Assembly: GCF_008274695.1 (NCBI RefSeq)
Contig: NZ_VTOU01000003.1
Location: forward strand, 310,001 to 374,000
Length of the DNA stretch: 64,000 bases
Origin: Sphingomonas montanisoli
GTDB lineage: Bacteria > Pseudomonadota > Alphaproteobacteria > Sphingomonadales > Sphingomonadaceae
Direction: 5' to 3'
Shown: positions 1 to 8,814 of the stretch, piece after piece
How positions within the stretch are numbered: position 1 is the stretch's first letter
Layout: each line of letters begins with the position of its first letter
The notes under the pieces: model-generated
The model's input: only the letters and a program-made list of their open reading frames with translations
Told to the model about the DNA's origin: nothing
Database searches by the model: none
Program-made: the position numbers and the translations under genes

Positions 1-74
1 GCAGCGATCAACCGGCCCAGCTGAACCGGATCGGCATGGGCGGCGATCAGATAGGCATGCGGCGTAGCCGTCAC
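1..74 (-). CDS. Core-2/I-branching-type glycosyltransferase, N-terminal fragment
   Basis: Only the first 24 codons lie in the window; the rest continues to the left. The GTG start shares four bases (GTGA) with the stop of the upstream GT2 gene, the translational-coupling arrangement used repeatedly in this region. The reading begins VTATPHAYLIAAHADP, and a hydrophobic strand followed by AH-x-DP is how Core-2/I-branching (beta-1,6-GlcNAc transferase-like) bacterial enzymes usually open. The family call rests on that short motif alone; any other nucleotide-sugar transferase is possible. Confidence 0.45.
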   Translation of the reverse strand, partial: MTATPHAYLIAAHADPVQLGRLIA

Positions 75-853
75 GCACCGGCCTCGATCGCGGTCATGCG
101 CTTGCGTAACGCCCGATCCTGCCGCGCCTTGACCATCCATCGCCGCCAGAACGGCATCGCGCGGACCTGCGGCGTCGCACGGATGCGCGCATAGACTTCG
201 CGGTGACCGGCGAGCACCTTGTCCTTGCGACGGGTGATCCGCTCATTGCTCTCGGTATCCTGATGAACCAGAATTTCTGGCACGCCGAAGATCGGCACAT
301 GCTGCAGGATGCGCACGAACAATTCGTAATCCTGGCACGCCGGCATCGCGAGGTCGAACGGCCCGATCAGATCGAAGATGTTGCGCGAAACGAGCAGGAT
401 CGACGTCGGCCCAATGAGATTGTGGACCACGACATCCTCTAGCCGGATCAACTCGGCCGGCTTCATGCTGAACCCGCCCGTCTCGCCGAACTGCGAATAA
501 CCGCAGGTCACGGCATAATTATCGGGCGAGCCGTGCGCGGCGACGGCCGCCAGCTGTTTCGAAAGCTTGGTCGGCTCCCAATAATCATCCGAATCGAGGA
601 AAGCGATCGCATCGCCGGTTGCGGCTGCGACGCCACGGTTGCGCGCACCCTGCGCGCCCAGATTGGTCGGGTTCACCAGATAGTGCACGCGCGGATCGCC
701 CAGCAGCGGCAGTTCGGCGGTACCATCGGTCGATCCATCGTCGACGACGATGACTTCGCTCACCGGATGATCCTGCGCAAACAGGCTTTCGATCGCGCGC
801 ACCAGCGTATCGCGGCGATTATAGGTGGGAATGACTACGGAAACGCTGGTCAT
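71..853 (-). CDS. Glycosyltransferase family 2 (GT-A)
   Basis: A 260-residue inverting glycosyltransferase expected to move a sugar from a nucleotide donor onto a growing surface glycan at the cytoplasmic face of the membrane. The start gives SVVIPTYNRR at once, the classic GT2 opening strand. VVDDGSTDGT (about residues 37-45) forms the nucleotide-binding region, and FLDSDD (about 85-90) carries the DxD-type metal site. CQDYEL near residue 177 fits the acceptor-side ED-type motif. The frame stays open further upstream, but the earlier part has no GT2 features, so the ATG before TSVSVV is chosen. It is coupled to the next leftward glycosyltransferase and divergent from the flippase gene. Sugar specificity cannot be read from sequence. 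Confidence 0.88.
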   Translation of the reverse strand: MTSVSVVIPTYNRRDTLVRAIESLFAQDHPVSEVIVVDDGSTDGTAELPLLGDPRVHYLVNPTNLGAQGARNRGVAAATGDAIAFLDSDDYWEPTKLSKQLAAVAAHGSPDNYAVTCGYSQFGETGGFSMKPAELIRLEDVVVHNLIGPTSILLVSRNIFDLIGPFDLAMPACQDYELFVRILQHVPIFGVPEILVHQDTESNERITRRKDKVLAGHREVYARIRATPQVRAMPFWRRWMVKARQDRALRKRMTAIEAGA

Positions 854-1027
854 CGACTCCCTCCCTACATCCGATCCCCGAATGGCCCAATTCGCGTTGC
901 GGCGCAACATCGAGGCATGTCGGCGCAAGGGTTCAACTCGCCGCTGATACAGCTGGATTCGGATAGCGAATTGTGCAACTGCGAAGGAGAGTTGCAACTG
1001 GCGCTCGAGTTGGGGGACATATCCGCG

Positions 1028-2473
1028 ATGTCGCTTAGACGCGATGCGATCTGGACCGCAATGGACACGTTCGCGACAGCTGGCCTCGCCTTCTTGTTTC
1101 GCTTGCTGGTTGCGCGCGTGCTTAGCCCGCATGATTTCGGTCTCGTCGCCATCGTTCTCGCGGTCGTGGCCGTCTTGCAGGTGGTCAACGATTTTGGGCT
1201 TACGGCCGCGCTCATACAGAAGGATGAGGCGAAAGTTACGCCCGCACTGGTCAACACGACCTTCACAGCTTCGCTGATCGTGTCGATCGCGCTGTGCGCC
1301 GGGACCATATTGCTGGTCGCTCCGATTGCTAGCGCCTTCTACGATGAACCAATGGTGGGCCCCCTTCTGGCTGTCCTGAGCATCAGTTTACTCCCTTCAC
1401 CCTTCACCACCGTCACTTCGGCCCTCCTGTTTCGCAAGCATCTCTTCCGGGAGGTCGCAATCAATCGCTGCATCACGACCACCTTGTCACTCGCGGTCGC
1501 TTGCGCGCTTTTGTGGTGGCGTCCCAGCCCATGGGTTGTCGTATGGCAATCGATCGCAAGTGGAGTGCTGTCGACGATCGGCCTCTGCTACGTCGCACGT
1601 TGGCGCTTCCGCCTGACCTTGCATACGGTCCATTTGAAGGACATCTTCGGCTTCAGCAGCTTCGTGCTTGGTGGCGATCTGATCGGATCATTCCAGGCAA
1701 ATGCCGGCGTTTTCATCCTAGGTCGAATGCTTTCAACCAGCGATGTCGGTCTCTATTCGATCGGCATCTACATGACCGATACGGTGCGCAAGGTGCTCGC
1801 GTCGATCCTAAACCGCGTCACGTTTGTTCACTATTCGCAGAATAAGCATGACCCTGCAGCGTTGAGACAATCCTATGTCTCAACCGTGATATGGAATTGT
1901 CGGCTCATTATGCCGGTTATGGTGGCGATGCTTCTGTTTGGTCCATCGCTATTCGGGCGCTTCCTGGGCCCTGAATGGAGCCAACTTGGCCCTGTCATAC
2001 GCTGGTTGTCGCTAGCGATTATCGTACAGGCGGCAGGTGGAGCGGTATCGACTCTATATAAAGGCATGGGACGTCCAGGGCTCGATATGACATTGATGGT
2101 CATTAACACGGGCCTGATCTTGCTGCCTGCCCTGCTACTGGGCGCGTGGTGGAACGGGCTGACCGGCGCAGCGATCGCCACTGCGGCCGCCCGGACGATC
2201 GCAGTCCTGATCCGTCAAGTCACTCTCAACAACCTGATCGGGTCAACTATAGGGCCAGTGTTCCGGTCGTTCTGCAAATATATGGCATTGCAGGCGCCCC
2301 TGTTCGTTGCCTGGTCTATCGGCGCGCTTATGCTCCCGGGTCATGGCCCGATCCTCGACATCATTCTCGCAGCGCTGGGGCTCGCGACATATGGTCTATA
2401 CGAGCTTCCGCGCGCGTTTCCGATGATCGCTGCCAAACTTCCTATTTTTGTCCGCAGGCGGGCTGCCCGATGA
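1028..2473 (+). CDS. Wzx-type polysaccharide flippase (MOP superfamily)
   Basis: A 481-residue polytopic membrane protein of the polysaccharide/lipopolysaccharide exporter (WzxC-like) type, expected to flip lipid-linked oligosaccharide units across the inner membrane. The N-terminus (RRDAIWTAMDTFATAG, then LLVARVLSPHDFG) is the typical family opening: an amphipathic stretch, then the first membrane helix ending in a short loop. Hydrophobic segments recur to the C-terminus, consistent with 12-14 helices. The ATG was chosen because earlier in-frame sequence is polar and unlike the family; GGGGGA lies about 10 bases upstream. It heads the rightward polysaccharide run and is divergent from the GT2 gene. 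Substrate is unknown. Confidence 0.86.
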   Translation: MSLRRDAIWTAMDTFATAGLAFLFRLLVARVLSPHDFGLVAIVLAVVAVLQVVNDFGLTAALIQKDEAKVTPALVNTTFTASLIVSIALCAGTILLVAPIASAFYDEPMVGPLLAVLSISLLPSPFTTVTSALLFRKHLFREVAINRCITTTLSLAVACALLWWRPSPWVVVWQSIASGVLSTIGLCYVARWRFRLTLHTVHLKDIFGFSSFVLGGDLIGSFQANAGVFILGRMLSTSDVGLYSIGIYMTDTVRKVLASILNRVTFVHYSQNKHDPAALRQSYVSTVIWNCRLIMPVMVAMLLFGPSLFGRFLGPEWSQLGPVIRWLSLAIIVQAAGGAVSTLYKGMGRPGLDMTLMVINTGLILLPALLLGAWWNGLTGAAIATAAARTIAVLIRQVTLNNLIGSTIGPVFRSFCKYMALQAPLFVAWSIGALMLPGHGPILDIILAALGLATYGLYELPRAFPMIAAKLPIFVRRRAAR

Positions 2474-2528
2474 CTCGGCGGTGCCGTTTTTTACTGCAAA
2501 CACAAAGAACAAGGTTACTCCGACTCGC

Positions 2529-3575
2529 ATGAGCCTGAAACTCCGCATAAAAAAGACGCTGGCCCCGGCAAAGTGGGGACTCATCGCCTTTCTGGGCCGC
2601 CACCCGCGCCTTGCCGCGCTTTATTTCGCCCTGGCGGACGACAGCCTGTCGCGCGAAGCGGCTGGCGTGCTGGCTGGGCGGGCGCGCTATCGTGACGATA
2701 CGCACAGCCCGCAGCTCAGCTATTATCTGCTCCGCCGCAATATCCACCGGCTGGAGAAGGGACTGATCATGCGTCCGCGCCGCCCGGTGTTCGCGGCCGA
2801 TTATCTGCCTGAGACGGTCGACGTCTATGGCCGATCGATCCGTCATGCCGGCGAGGTGGTAACATCGGAGCACGAGTGGGCGCACAATGTGCTGACGGAG
2901 TACTTCTCGGCTGTCGACCGCGATCATCCCGCGATAGCACCCGAATGGAAGAAGTTTCAGCGGATCGACGCGGCTGCGTTCGGCGTAGATGCTCCCACCA
3001 GAATTCCTTACACGCGCGCGCTCGCCGACGCGGCACCCGTGGCGTTCGACGACTTCATGACGCTGTCGATGCGGCGGCGGTCGGTCCGGTGGTATCTCGA
3101 CAAGCCGGTGCCGCGCGAATTGGTCGACAAGGCACTCGATGCCGCGACCCAGGCGCCGAGCGCATGCAATCGGCAACCCTTCGTCTATCGTATCTTCGAC
3201 GATCCGGCACAGGCCCGAAAGCTCGCGGCGATCCCGATGGGCACGAAGGGCTTTTCGGACCAGTTGCAGGCTGTCGTCGTGCTGGTCGGCCGGCTGCGCG
3301 CCTATCCCGAAGCGCGCGATCGGCATGCGATCTATATCGATGCGTCTCTGTCGGCGATGTCTTTCATGTACGCGCTCGAAACGCTGGGTCTGTCGTCCTG
3401 CCCGATCAACTGGCCCGATTGCCAGCCGCAGGAACACTTGATTGCCGAGGCGATGAACCTCGAACCTGACGAGCGCGTCATCATGCTGATCGCTTATGGC
3501 TGGCCCGATCCAGAAGGAATGGTGCCGTATTCCGCCAAGCGCGAACACTCGCAATTGCGTAGCTACAATGTCTAA
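2529..3575 (+). CDS. Nitroreductase-family flavoprotein with long N-terminal extension
   Basis: A 348-residue protein whose C-terminal half (about 180-335) is a nitroreductase-like FMN domain. RRRSVRWY (182-189) is the N-terminal FMN-phosphate motif and APSACNRQP (209-217) the second FMN-contact motif. The N-terminal 175 residues have no domain I recognise. Members of this kind occur in polysaccharide clusters next to pyruvyl transferases, which is the case here: the next gene starts 13 bases downstream. It probably acts on a glycan or its precursor as a reductase, but the substrate is unknown. The first ATG after the flippase stop that leads into a basic N-terminus was taken as start. Confidence 0.75.
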   Translation: MSLKLRIKKTLAPAKWGLIAFLGRHPRLAALYFALADDSLSREAAGVLAGRARYRDDTHSPQLSYYLLRRNIHRLEKGLIMRPRRPVFAADYLPETVDVYGRSIRHAGEVVTSEHEWAHNVLTEYFSAVDRDHPAIAPEWKKFQRIDAAAFGVDAPTRIPYTRALADAAPVAFDDFMTLSMRRRSVRWYLDKPVPRELVDKALDAATQAPSACNRQPFVYRIFDDPAQARKLAAIPMGTKGFSDQLQAVVVLVGRLRAYPEARDRHAIYIDASLSAMSFMYALETLGLSSCPINWPDCQPQEHLIAEAMNLEPDERVIMLIAYGWPDPEGMVPYSAKREHSQLRSYNV

Positions 3576-3588
3576 AGCGGAGCGCCCC

Positions 3589-4719
3589 ATGAACATCGAA
3601 ATCATCGGGGTATGGCCCGCCAACAAGGGCGCGATGTTGATGCTGGAGGCGGTTCGGGACCGGCTACAGCGCGATTTTCCCGATATGCGCCTTGCCGCAC
3701 CGATGGACTGGCCCGTCGAGGAGCGTCTGCGCGCGAGCCTCTGGGCGACGCCGGGCCGGGTCGATCGGCGCCCGACGCTCACCTCTCTGTTCGAACGGCT
3801 GCCCGAACGGCTCCACGCGGCGGTCGGCTTCATCCCCCGCGACCGGATCGACGTGATCCTCGATGCGTCGGGCTTTGGCTATGGCGATTTCTGGGGGCTG
3901 CCGAAACTCGACTACCGGCTGAACAAGCGCTTGGCGCACTGGAAGAACGGCCGCAAGAAGGCGATCCTGTTGCCACAGGCGCTCGGCCCGTTCGAGGAGC
4001 CTGGCATGGCCGAAGCCTTTCGTGGCGCGCTCGACCGGCTCGATATCGCTTTCGTGCGCGACAGCAGTTCCGCCGCCTTCGTCGAGGCCGTCGCACCCGG
4101 CCACCGGGCCGTGCGGCGCGCGCCCGATTTCACCAACCTGCTGCATCCCGAACTGCCACGCCGCCTCGATGACCTGCGCGGGCTGCCGGTCGTTATTCCG
4201 AACGAGAAGATGGTGACCGGCAAGAGCGATGCCGTGCGCGCCAACTATCTCGCCTTCCTGAAGACCGCGATCGACATGATCCGCGCGGCAGGGAAAGCGC
4301 CGTTCATCCTCGTGCATGAGGGCGCGAAGGATCGGGCGCTGGCGCACGAACTCAATGCGCTGCTCGATACGAAGGCGCGGATCGTCGACGAAGCTTCGGC
4401 ACTCGATACAAAGGCGGTGATATCGGTCGCCGAGCTTTCGGTGTCCTCGCGCTTTCACGGGCTCGTGAGCGGCCTGTCCGCCGCAGTGCCTTCGCTCGCG
4501 TGCGGATGGAGCCACAAATATCGCGAACTGATGGCCGATTACGGCTGCCCCGACCTGATCGTCGACATCGAGAAGCCCGATAGCTGGGCTGGCAAGTTCC
4601 AACTTCTGCTCGACAGCGCCGCCGCCCCGGGGTTCCGCTCCGCCCTCGCCGCCAAGGGCGAAGAGGAGCGGGCGAAGAGCGAAGCGATGTGGTCCGAAGT
4701 CGTGAGGACGATCGCATGA
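3589..4719 (+). CDS. Polysaccharide pyruvyl transferase family protein
   Basis: A 376-residue protein of the polysaccharide pyruvyl transferase (CsaB/WcaK) family, which adds pyruvate ketals from phosphoenolpyruvate to sugars of exported glycans. It opens with a Rossmann-like strand and NKGAMLML, matching the family's N-terminal glycine/asparagine loop (compare N-x-GD). The C-terminal family motif SSRFHGLVSGL is present near residues 286-296. An ATG 21 bases upstream overlaps the previous stop, but the ATG used has GGAG at a suitable distance. Four-base overlap (ATGA) couples it to the acyltransferase. Together with the nitroreductase and acyltransferase it suggests a pyruvylated and acylated exopolysaccharide. 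Confidence 0.83.
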   Translation: MNIEIIGVWPANKGAMLMLEAVRDRLQRDFPDMRLAAPMDWPVEERLRASLWATPGRVDRRPTLTSLFERLPERLHAAVGFIPRDRIDVILDASGFGYGDFWGLPKLDYRLNKRLAHWKNGRKKAILLPQALGPFEEPGMAEAFRGALDRLDIAFVRDSSSAAFVEAVAPGHRAVRRAPDFTNLLHPELPRRLDDLRGLPVVIPNEKMVTGKSDAVRANYLAFLKTAIDMIRAAGKAPFILVHEGAKDRALAHELNALLDTKARIVDEASALDTKAVISVAELSVSSRFHGLVSGLSAAVPSLACGWSHKYRELMADYGCPDLIVDIEKPDSWAGKFQLLLDSAAAPGFRSALAAKGEEERAKSEAMWSEVVRTIA

Positions 4720-5858
4720 ACGAGCGGAAGGACTATTTCTACGGGATAGATCTCGCCCGCTTCGTCGCGGCGGTGATGGTCGCCTTTTTTCACATCGGCT
4801 ATTCGTGCTGGGCATCGCCGACCAGTGGCGGACGGCACATGCTGCAGAAAGCTTATACGATTTCCGAACTGGCGCCCTACACGTGGGTGGGCTGGACCGG
4901 CGTTGAAATCTTCTTCGTCATCTCCGGCGTGGTGATTACCAATTCTGCAGAGGGATCGAGCGCGCTGCGCTTTCTCAACGGTCGAATCCTGCGCCTGTAT
5001 CCGGCAGCCTGGATCTGTACCACGATCGTCGCGATCACACTGCTCGCCAACAATCTCTGGCATGGCTTGCATCCATATATCGCGTCGATGCTGCTGATCC
5101 CGATCGGGCCATGGATCGACGGGCAATATTGGACGCTAGGTGTCGAAATCGTCTTCTATGCGATGATCTTCGTGATGCTGGCGCTAGGACAATTCCATCG
5201 CATCGGCCTTTTTGCGATCCTGTTGACCCTTGCGAGCGTGATAACCGTGATCGTCATCGCGGTCGACCCTCGCTTCAGCATATTGGCAAAAGGCTATTGG
5301 CGCCTGACGCTGCTCAATTACGGCCTCTATTTCGCGCTCGGCATTTTCATCCGGCTTTGGGCGGTGGGTCAGTTGAATCGCATTCAGGCAGGTGCCGCCC
5401 TTCTCTGCCTTGTGGGTGTCGTAATACAGACGCGGACCGATGCGCTCTCCCTCGTCGCCAAGGCGCGCTTCGCAACCGTGCCGGTCGCTTCGCAATGGTA
5501 TGCGGCCAGCCTTGTCGTACTCATCGGCGTCGCCGCGATCGCCTTGTCGGCCCGTTACCCGGCGGCGTTCTATAGGTTAGGCCCCAAAACGCGCTCAACG
5601 CTTCGGCATCTGGGGCTCGCTACTTACCCCGTCTATCTGATCCATTTTTCGCTTGGAATCTGCATTACCCGCGAACTGGTACGCGCAGGCTTTGCGCCGG
5701 TGATGGCTTTATTTACCACGATCGGTGTGATCGGACTGCTCGGCTGGGCGATCGCACGCTACGGCGAACCACCGATCAGGCGCGCACTTCGCATCACCCT
5801 GGATCGCATCGAGCGCCGCGCGCCACGATATCGTTGGCTGACCGGAGGACGCGCGTGA
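4716..5858 (+). CDS. Acyltransferase 3 family membrane protein
   Basis: A 380-residue integral membrane O-acyltransferase (OafA/ExoZ type) expected to acetylate or otherwise acylate sugars of the polysaccharide. The first membrane segment carries the family hallmark GIDLARFVAAVMVAFFHIG with the conserved Arg and His. WTGVEIFFVISG follows, and R-ILRLYPAAW matches the downstream R/K-rich loop. About ten hydrophobic segments are visible. ATGA overlap with the pyruvyl transferase and GTGA overlap with the next glycosyltransferase put it inside one operon. The acyl group and target sugar are inferred only from family. Confidence 0.87.
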   Translation: MNERKDYFYGIDLARFVAAVMVAFFHIGYSCWASPTSGGRHMLQKAYTISELAPYTWVGWTGVEIFFVISGVVITNSAEGSSALRFLNGRILRLYPAAWICTTIVAITLLANNLWHGLHPYIASMLLIPIGPWIDGQYWTLGVEIVFYAMIFVMLALGQFHRIGLFAILLTLASVITVIVIAVDPRFSILAKGYWRLTLLNYGLYFALGIFIRLWAVGQLNRIQAGAALLCLVGVVIQTRTDALSLVAKARFATVPVASQWYAASLVVLIGVAAIALSARYPAAFYRLGPKTRSTLRHLGLATYPVYLIHFSLGICITRELVRAGFAPVMALFTTIGVIGLLGWAIARYGEPPIRRALRITLDRIERRAPRYRWLTGGRA

Positions 5859-6730
5859 CACCGCGGCTGAGCATCCTGATCCCCGTCTGGAATGGCGAGA
5901 ACCAGATCAACCTGTGCCTCGATGCGATCGCCGCGCAGACAATCGACCCGGGCCTGATCGAAGTGATCGTGGTCGACAACGGGTCGACCGATGGCACCGC
6001 CGATGTCGTCCGCCGATATCCGTTCGCGACATTGCTGTCCGAACCGCGCCCGGGATCCTATCGCGCGCGTAACACGGGGCTCGATCATGTTCGCGGCACC
6101 TACATCGCCTTCACCGATGCGGACTGCATCCCCCATCCGGATTGGGCGGAAAAGGCGCTGGCGGCGATCGAAGCGCATCCCGAAGCTGGCATCGTCGCGG
6201 GCAAGGTCGAACTGTTTCGCCTGTCCGATGCCGACAGCACCACCTGCGCTGCCTATGACGGGCTCTTCAATCTCAACCAGGAATATTACGCACGCGCAGG
6301 GCATTGCGCGACCGCGAACTGGACCAGTCCCGCCGTCCTGATCCGCGAACTGGGCGGCTTCAACGCGGAGTTGAAGTCGAGCGGCGACTTCGAAATGTCG
6401 AAGCGGATCAGCGCCACCGGACGGCCCGTCGTCTATCGGGACGACATCATCGTGCGCCATCCCACGCGGGGACGCGCGATGGACCTGGTCACCAAAAGGC
6501 GGCGTGTCGTGGGTGGCCAATATGTGCTCCGCAAACCGTCACGCGCGCTCGGTCGCTATGCTGTCGAGCTTGCGTGGACCGGCGCGCGAAACCTGCGGCT
6601 GGTATGGCGGGAGGGACCGAAGGATGTCGCGATGCGGCTCCGCCTGAGCGGGCTTGTTACGCTGCTCACGATCAGCGGGCTCGGCGAATTGTTACGCCTG
6701 ATGCTGGGCGGTACGCCGCGCCGCGCCTGA
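5855..6730 (+). CDS. Glycosyltransferase family 2
   Basis: A 291-residue GT2 enzyme. It starts VTPRLSILIPVWNGENQ, with VVDNGSTDGTA about residues 37-47 and AFTDADCIP about 86-94 (DxD). A hydrophobic C-terminal segment may associate it with the membrane. The GTG start shares GTGA with the preceding stop and has GGAGG eight bases upstream, which decides it over earlier frames. It is the last gene of the coupled run before a gap of about 80 bases, so it probably completes the repeat unit begun by the neighbouring genes. Donor and acceptor are unknown. Confidence 0.88.
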   Translation: MTPRLSILIPVWNGENQINLCLDAIAAQTIDPGLIEVIVVDNGSTDGTADVVRRYPFATLLSEPRPGSYRARNTGLDHVRGTYIAFTDADCIPHPDWAEKALAAIEAHPEAGIVAGKVELFRLSDADSTTCAAYDGLFNLNQEYYARAGHCATANWTSPAVLIRELGGFNAELKSSGDFEMSKRISATGRPVVYRDDIIVRHPTRGRAMDLVTKRRRVVGGQYVLRKPSRALGRYAVELAWTGARNLRLVWREGPKDVAMRLRLSGLVTLLTISGLGELLRLMLGGTPRRA

Positions 6731-6812
6731 ACACGCGCTACGCTGCGACGAATAGGTCTCAGATCATGCTGCATTGCGGAACCGGTGAGGCCGTTCGCGC
6801 TTTGTGGTCCGC

Positions 6813-7889
6813 ATGCCATCGTTCGAAAGCCTGCGGATCCCGCTGATCCTGGCGGACTATGCAACCGTTGCCGTCACGCTGCTGCTGGCGATCGGGGTTG
6901 CGCTTGCCATCGATTGGGCAGGGATGAAACTCCTGCGCCGGCTCGCGCTGCGGACACCCGCAAAGGCCGATGAACTCGTTGTCGAACGGATCGCCGGTCC
7001 GGTCCGCTGGATCCTGATCGCCGTCGCGCTCAGCTTCGCGCAAAGGGGGATCGAACTGCGCCCTTGGGCCGCGACGCTGTGGCAACAACTGGCCGGGTTC
7101 GTCGTTCCGGGTCTGATCGGCTGGCTGGTGATTGCGATCATCCAGGCGCTCGCCGACGTCACGATCATCCGCAACGACATCACGATCGCCGACAATCTGC
7201 GCGCCCGGCGGCGGCGCACGCGCGTGGGCATTCTGACCCGCATCGCTGTGTTCGGCGTCGTATTTCTCACCGTCTGCATGATGCTGCTGTCGATCCCCAG
7301 CATCCGCAATGTCGGTGTGACGCTGATGGCGTCGGCGGGGCTCGCGGGCCTTGCGGTCGGTGCCGCCGCCCAGCCTGCGCTCAAGAATCTGATCGCGGGC
7401 ATCCAGATGGCCTTCACCGAGCCGATCCGGCTCGACGACGTCATCATCATGGACGGCGAATGGGGACGGATCGAGGAGATCCGACTGACGTACATAGTCG
7501 TTCGCATCTGGGACGATCGACGGCTGATCGTTCCGGTCTCCAAATTCCTGGAGGAAAGCTTTCAGAACTGGACCCGATCGACCGCAGAGCTGATGGGATC
7601 GGTGTTCTTCCGCCTCGACTGGTCGGCCGATATCGACCGTATTCGCGCAAAGGCCGGCGAGATCATCGCGGCAAATCCACGGTGGGACCAGCGTTTCTGG
7701 AATCTGCAGGTCACCGACATGAAGGAGGAGACGATGGAAGTCCGCGTGCTCGTCACCGCGCGCGACGCCAGCATGGCCTTCGATCTTCGCTGCGACGTGC
7801 GCGAGGCGCTGATCGGTTTCATCGCATGCGAAATGCCTGGCGCCCTGCCCCGTCGTCGCCAGATGCCCGTGCCCGCCGAAAACGCCTGA
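6813..7889 (+). CDS. MscS-family mechanosensitive ion channel
   Basis: A channel of about 358 residues of the small-conductance mechanosensitive family, which opens under membrane tension to release osmolytes. Three to four N-terminal membrane segments precede the pore helix and beta domain. The signature is clear: a Gly/Ala-rich helix ASAGLAGLAVGAAAQPALKNLIAGI, split here as ASAGLAGLAVGAAA then QPALKNLIAGI, followed by IRLDDVIIMDG and WDDRRLIVPVSKFLEESFQNW. The start is ambiguous: a GTG nine bases earlier is in frame, and neither has a good Shine-Dalgarno site. Nearby trehalose genes fit an osmotic theme, but no shared promoter is seen. Confidence 0.88.
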   Translation: MPSFESLRIPLILADYATVAVTLLLAIGVALAIDWAGMKLLRRLALRTPAKADELVVERIAGPVRWILIAVALSFAQRGIELRPWAATLWQQLAGFVVPGLIGWLVIAIIQALADVTIIRNDITIADNLRARRRRTRVGILTRIAVFGVVFLTVCMMLLSIPSIRNVGVTLMASAGLAGLAVGAAAQPALKNLIAGIQMAFTEPIRLDDVIIMDGEWGRIEEIRLTYIVVRIWDDRRLIVPVSKFLEESFQNWTRSTAELMGSVFFRLDWSADIDRIRAKAGEIIAANPRWDQRFWNLQVTDMKEETMEVRVLVTARDASMAFDLRCDVREALIGFIACEMPGALPRRRQMPVPAENA

Positions 7890-7919
7890 CACTTCTTCCG
7901 CAGGTGCGAAGAGCCCGCT

Positions 7920-8747
7920 ATGGTTCGCGTGGACAGTGCGGGGGATGACGTGACGATCACAGCCGAAGATGCGACGCCGGTCCGCACCCTGATCCTCGTC
8001 ATTAGCATGGGCACCGCAGCCGACCGCCGCGAACGCTTTGCCGCCCGCGCGGCCGAAGCGACGGTGCCTTGGGAGTTCATGGACGCGTTCACCAGCCTCC
8101 ATCCTTCGCTACGTTACGACGAGGAAGCCGCAATGCTGGGCCGCGGCCGCGCGCTCGAACGCGCGGAGATCGGCTGCTATTCGAGCCATTTCGAAGCGTG
8201 GAAGCGCTTGCTCGCGAGCGACGCGGATCAGCTCGTGGTGATCGAGGACGACGTGATCGTCGACTGGCGCTTCCTGTCGGAACTGGCGAAGATCGATCTT
8301 GCCGCGCAGGGCCTGCATTTTTTCCGCCTGTTCATCAAACGGCTGACAGCGGTAGAGCGCACCGAACCCGGCATCGTCGGCGGCGGATATCGGATCGTCA
8401 CGCTGACCGGCTATCCTTATGGCGGGCAAGGCTATGCGATGACGCGCAGCGCGGCCGAGAGGCTGATCCCCTATTTCACCTTGGTCGATCGCCCGATCGA
8501 CGACGCGATCGACAGGTCGTGGGTGCATGGCATTCCCAATCGCGCGATCTTCCCAAGCCCGATCATTGAGGAATTCGCAAAGTCGACGATCGGATTGGAC
8601 CGCTACGGCTCGGTCAATTTTCCTAAACATCTGCTGACCCGCCGCCGGATCGCGGTGAACATCGATCGGCTGCAACGATTCGTGATCCGCCACATCACCG
8701 GACGCGGCAAACGCGACGCTGTCGGCCCTCAAAAACGGCGGATTTGA
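7920..8747 (+). CDS. Glycosyltransferase family 25 (LPS-type)
   Basis: A 275-residue protein of the GT25 family, which contains LPS beta-galactosyltransferases. The core begins around residue 22 with TLILVISMGTAADRRERF, the family's opening strand and arginine-rich turn. It continues through ERAEIGCYSSHFEAWKRLL (about 80-98) and VVIEDDVIVDW (about 106-116), the EDD metal site. The first 20 residues are not conserved, so the true start may lie slightly downstream. It lies 30 bases after the channel gene. It could extend lipopolysaccharide core or capsule; which sugar is unknown. Confidence 0.82.
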   Translation: MVRVDSAGDDVTITAEDATPVRTLILVISMGTAADRRERFAARAAEATVPWEFMDAFTSLHPSLRYDEEAAMLGRGRALERAEIGCYSSHFEAWKRLLASDADQLVVIEDDVIVDWRFLSELAKIDLAAQGLHFFRLFIKRLTAVERTEPGIVGGGYRIVTLTGYPYGGQGYAMTRSAAERLIPYFTLVDRPIDDAIDRSWVHGIPNRAIFPSPIIEEFAKSTIGLDRYGSVNFPKHLLTRRRIAVNIDRLQRFVIRHITGRGKRDAVGPQKRRI

Positions 8748-8814
8748 GCCAGGACGTGCCCGATGCGCCGTCAGCGTCCGTGCCCGGCGATGTGCGCCAT
8801 GCTATATCACAAGC

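Noticed and set aside
533..1027. N-terminal extension of the flippase frame
   Set aside because: The open frame runs far upstream through the antisense of the GT2 gene, but the translated extension is polar and unlike flippases; the ATG at 1028 begins the family pattern.
2442..3833. A 463-codon frame on the minus strand
   Set aside because: Lies opposite the nitroreductase and pyruvyl transferase genes, which have clear motifs and start signals; its own product is Arg-rich and unlike a protein.
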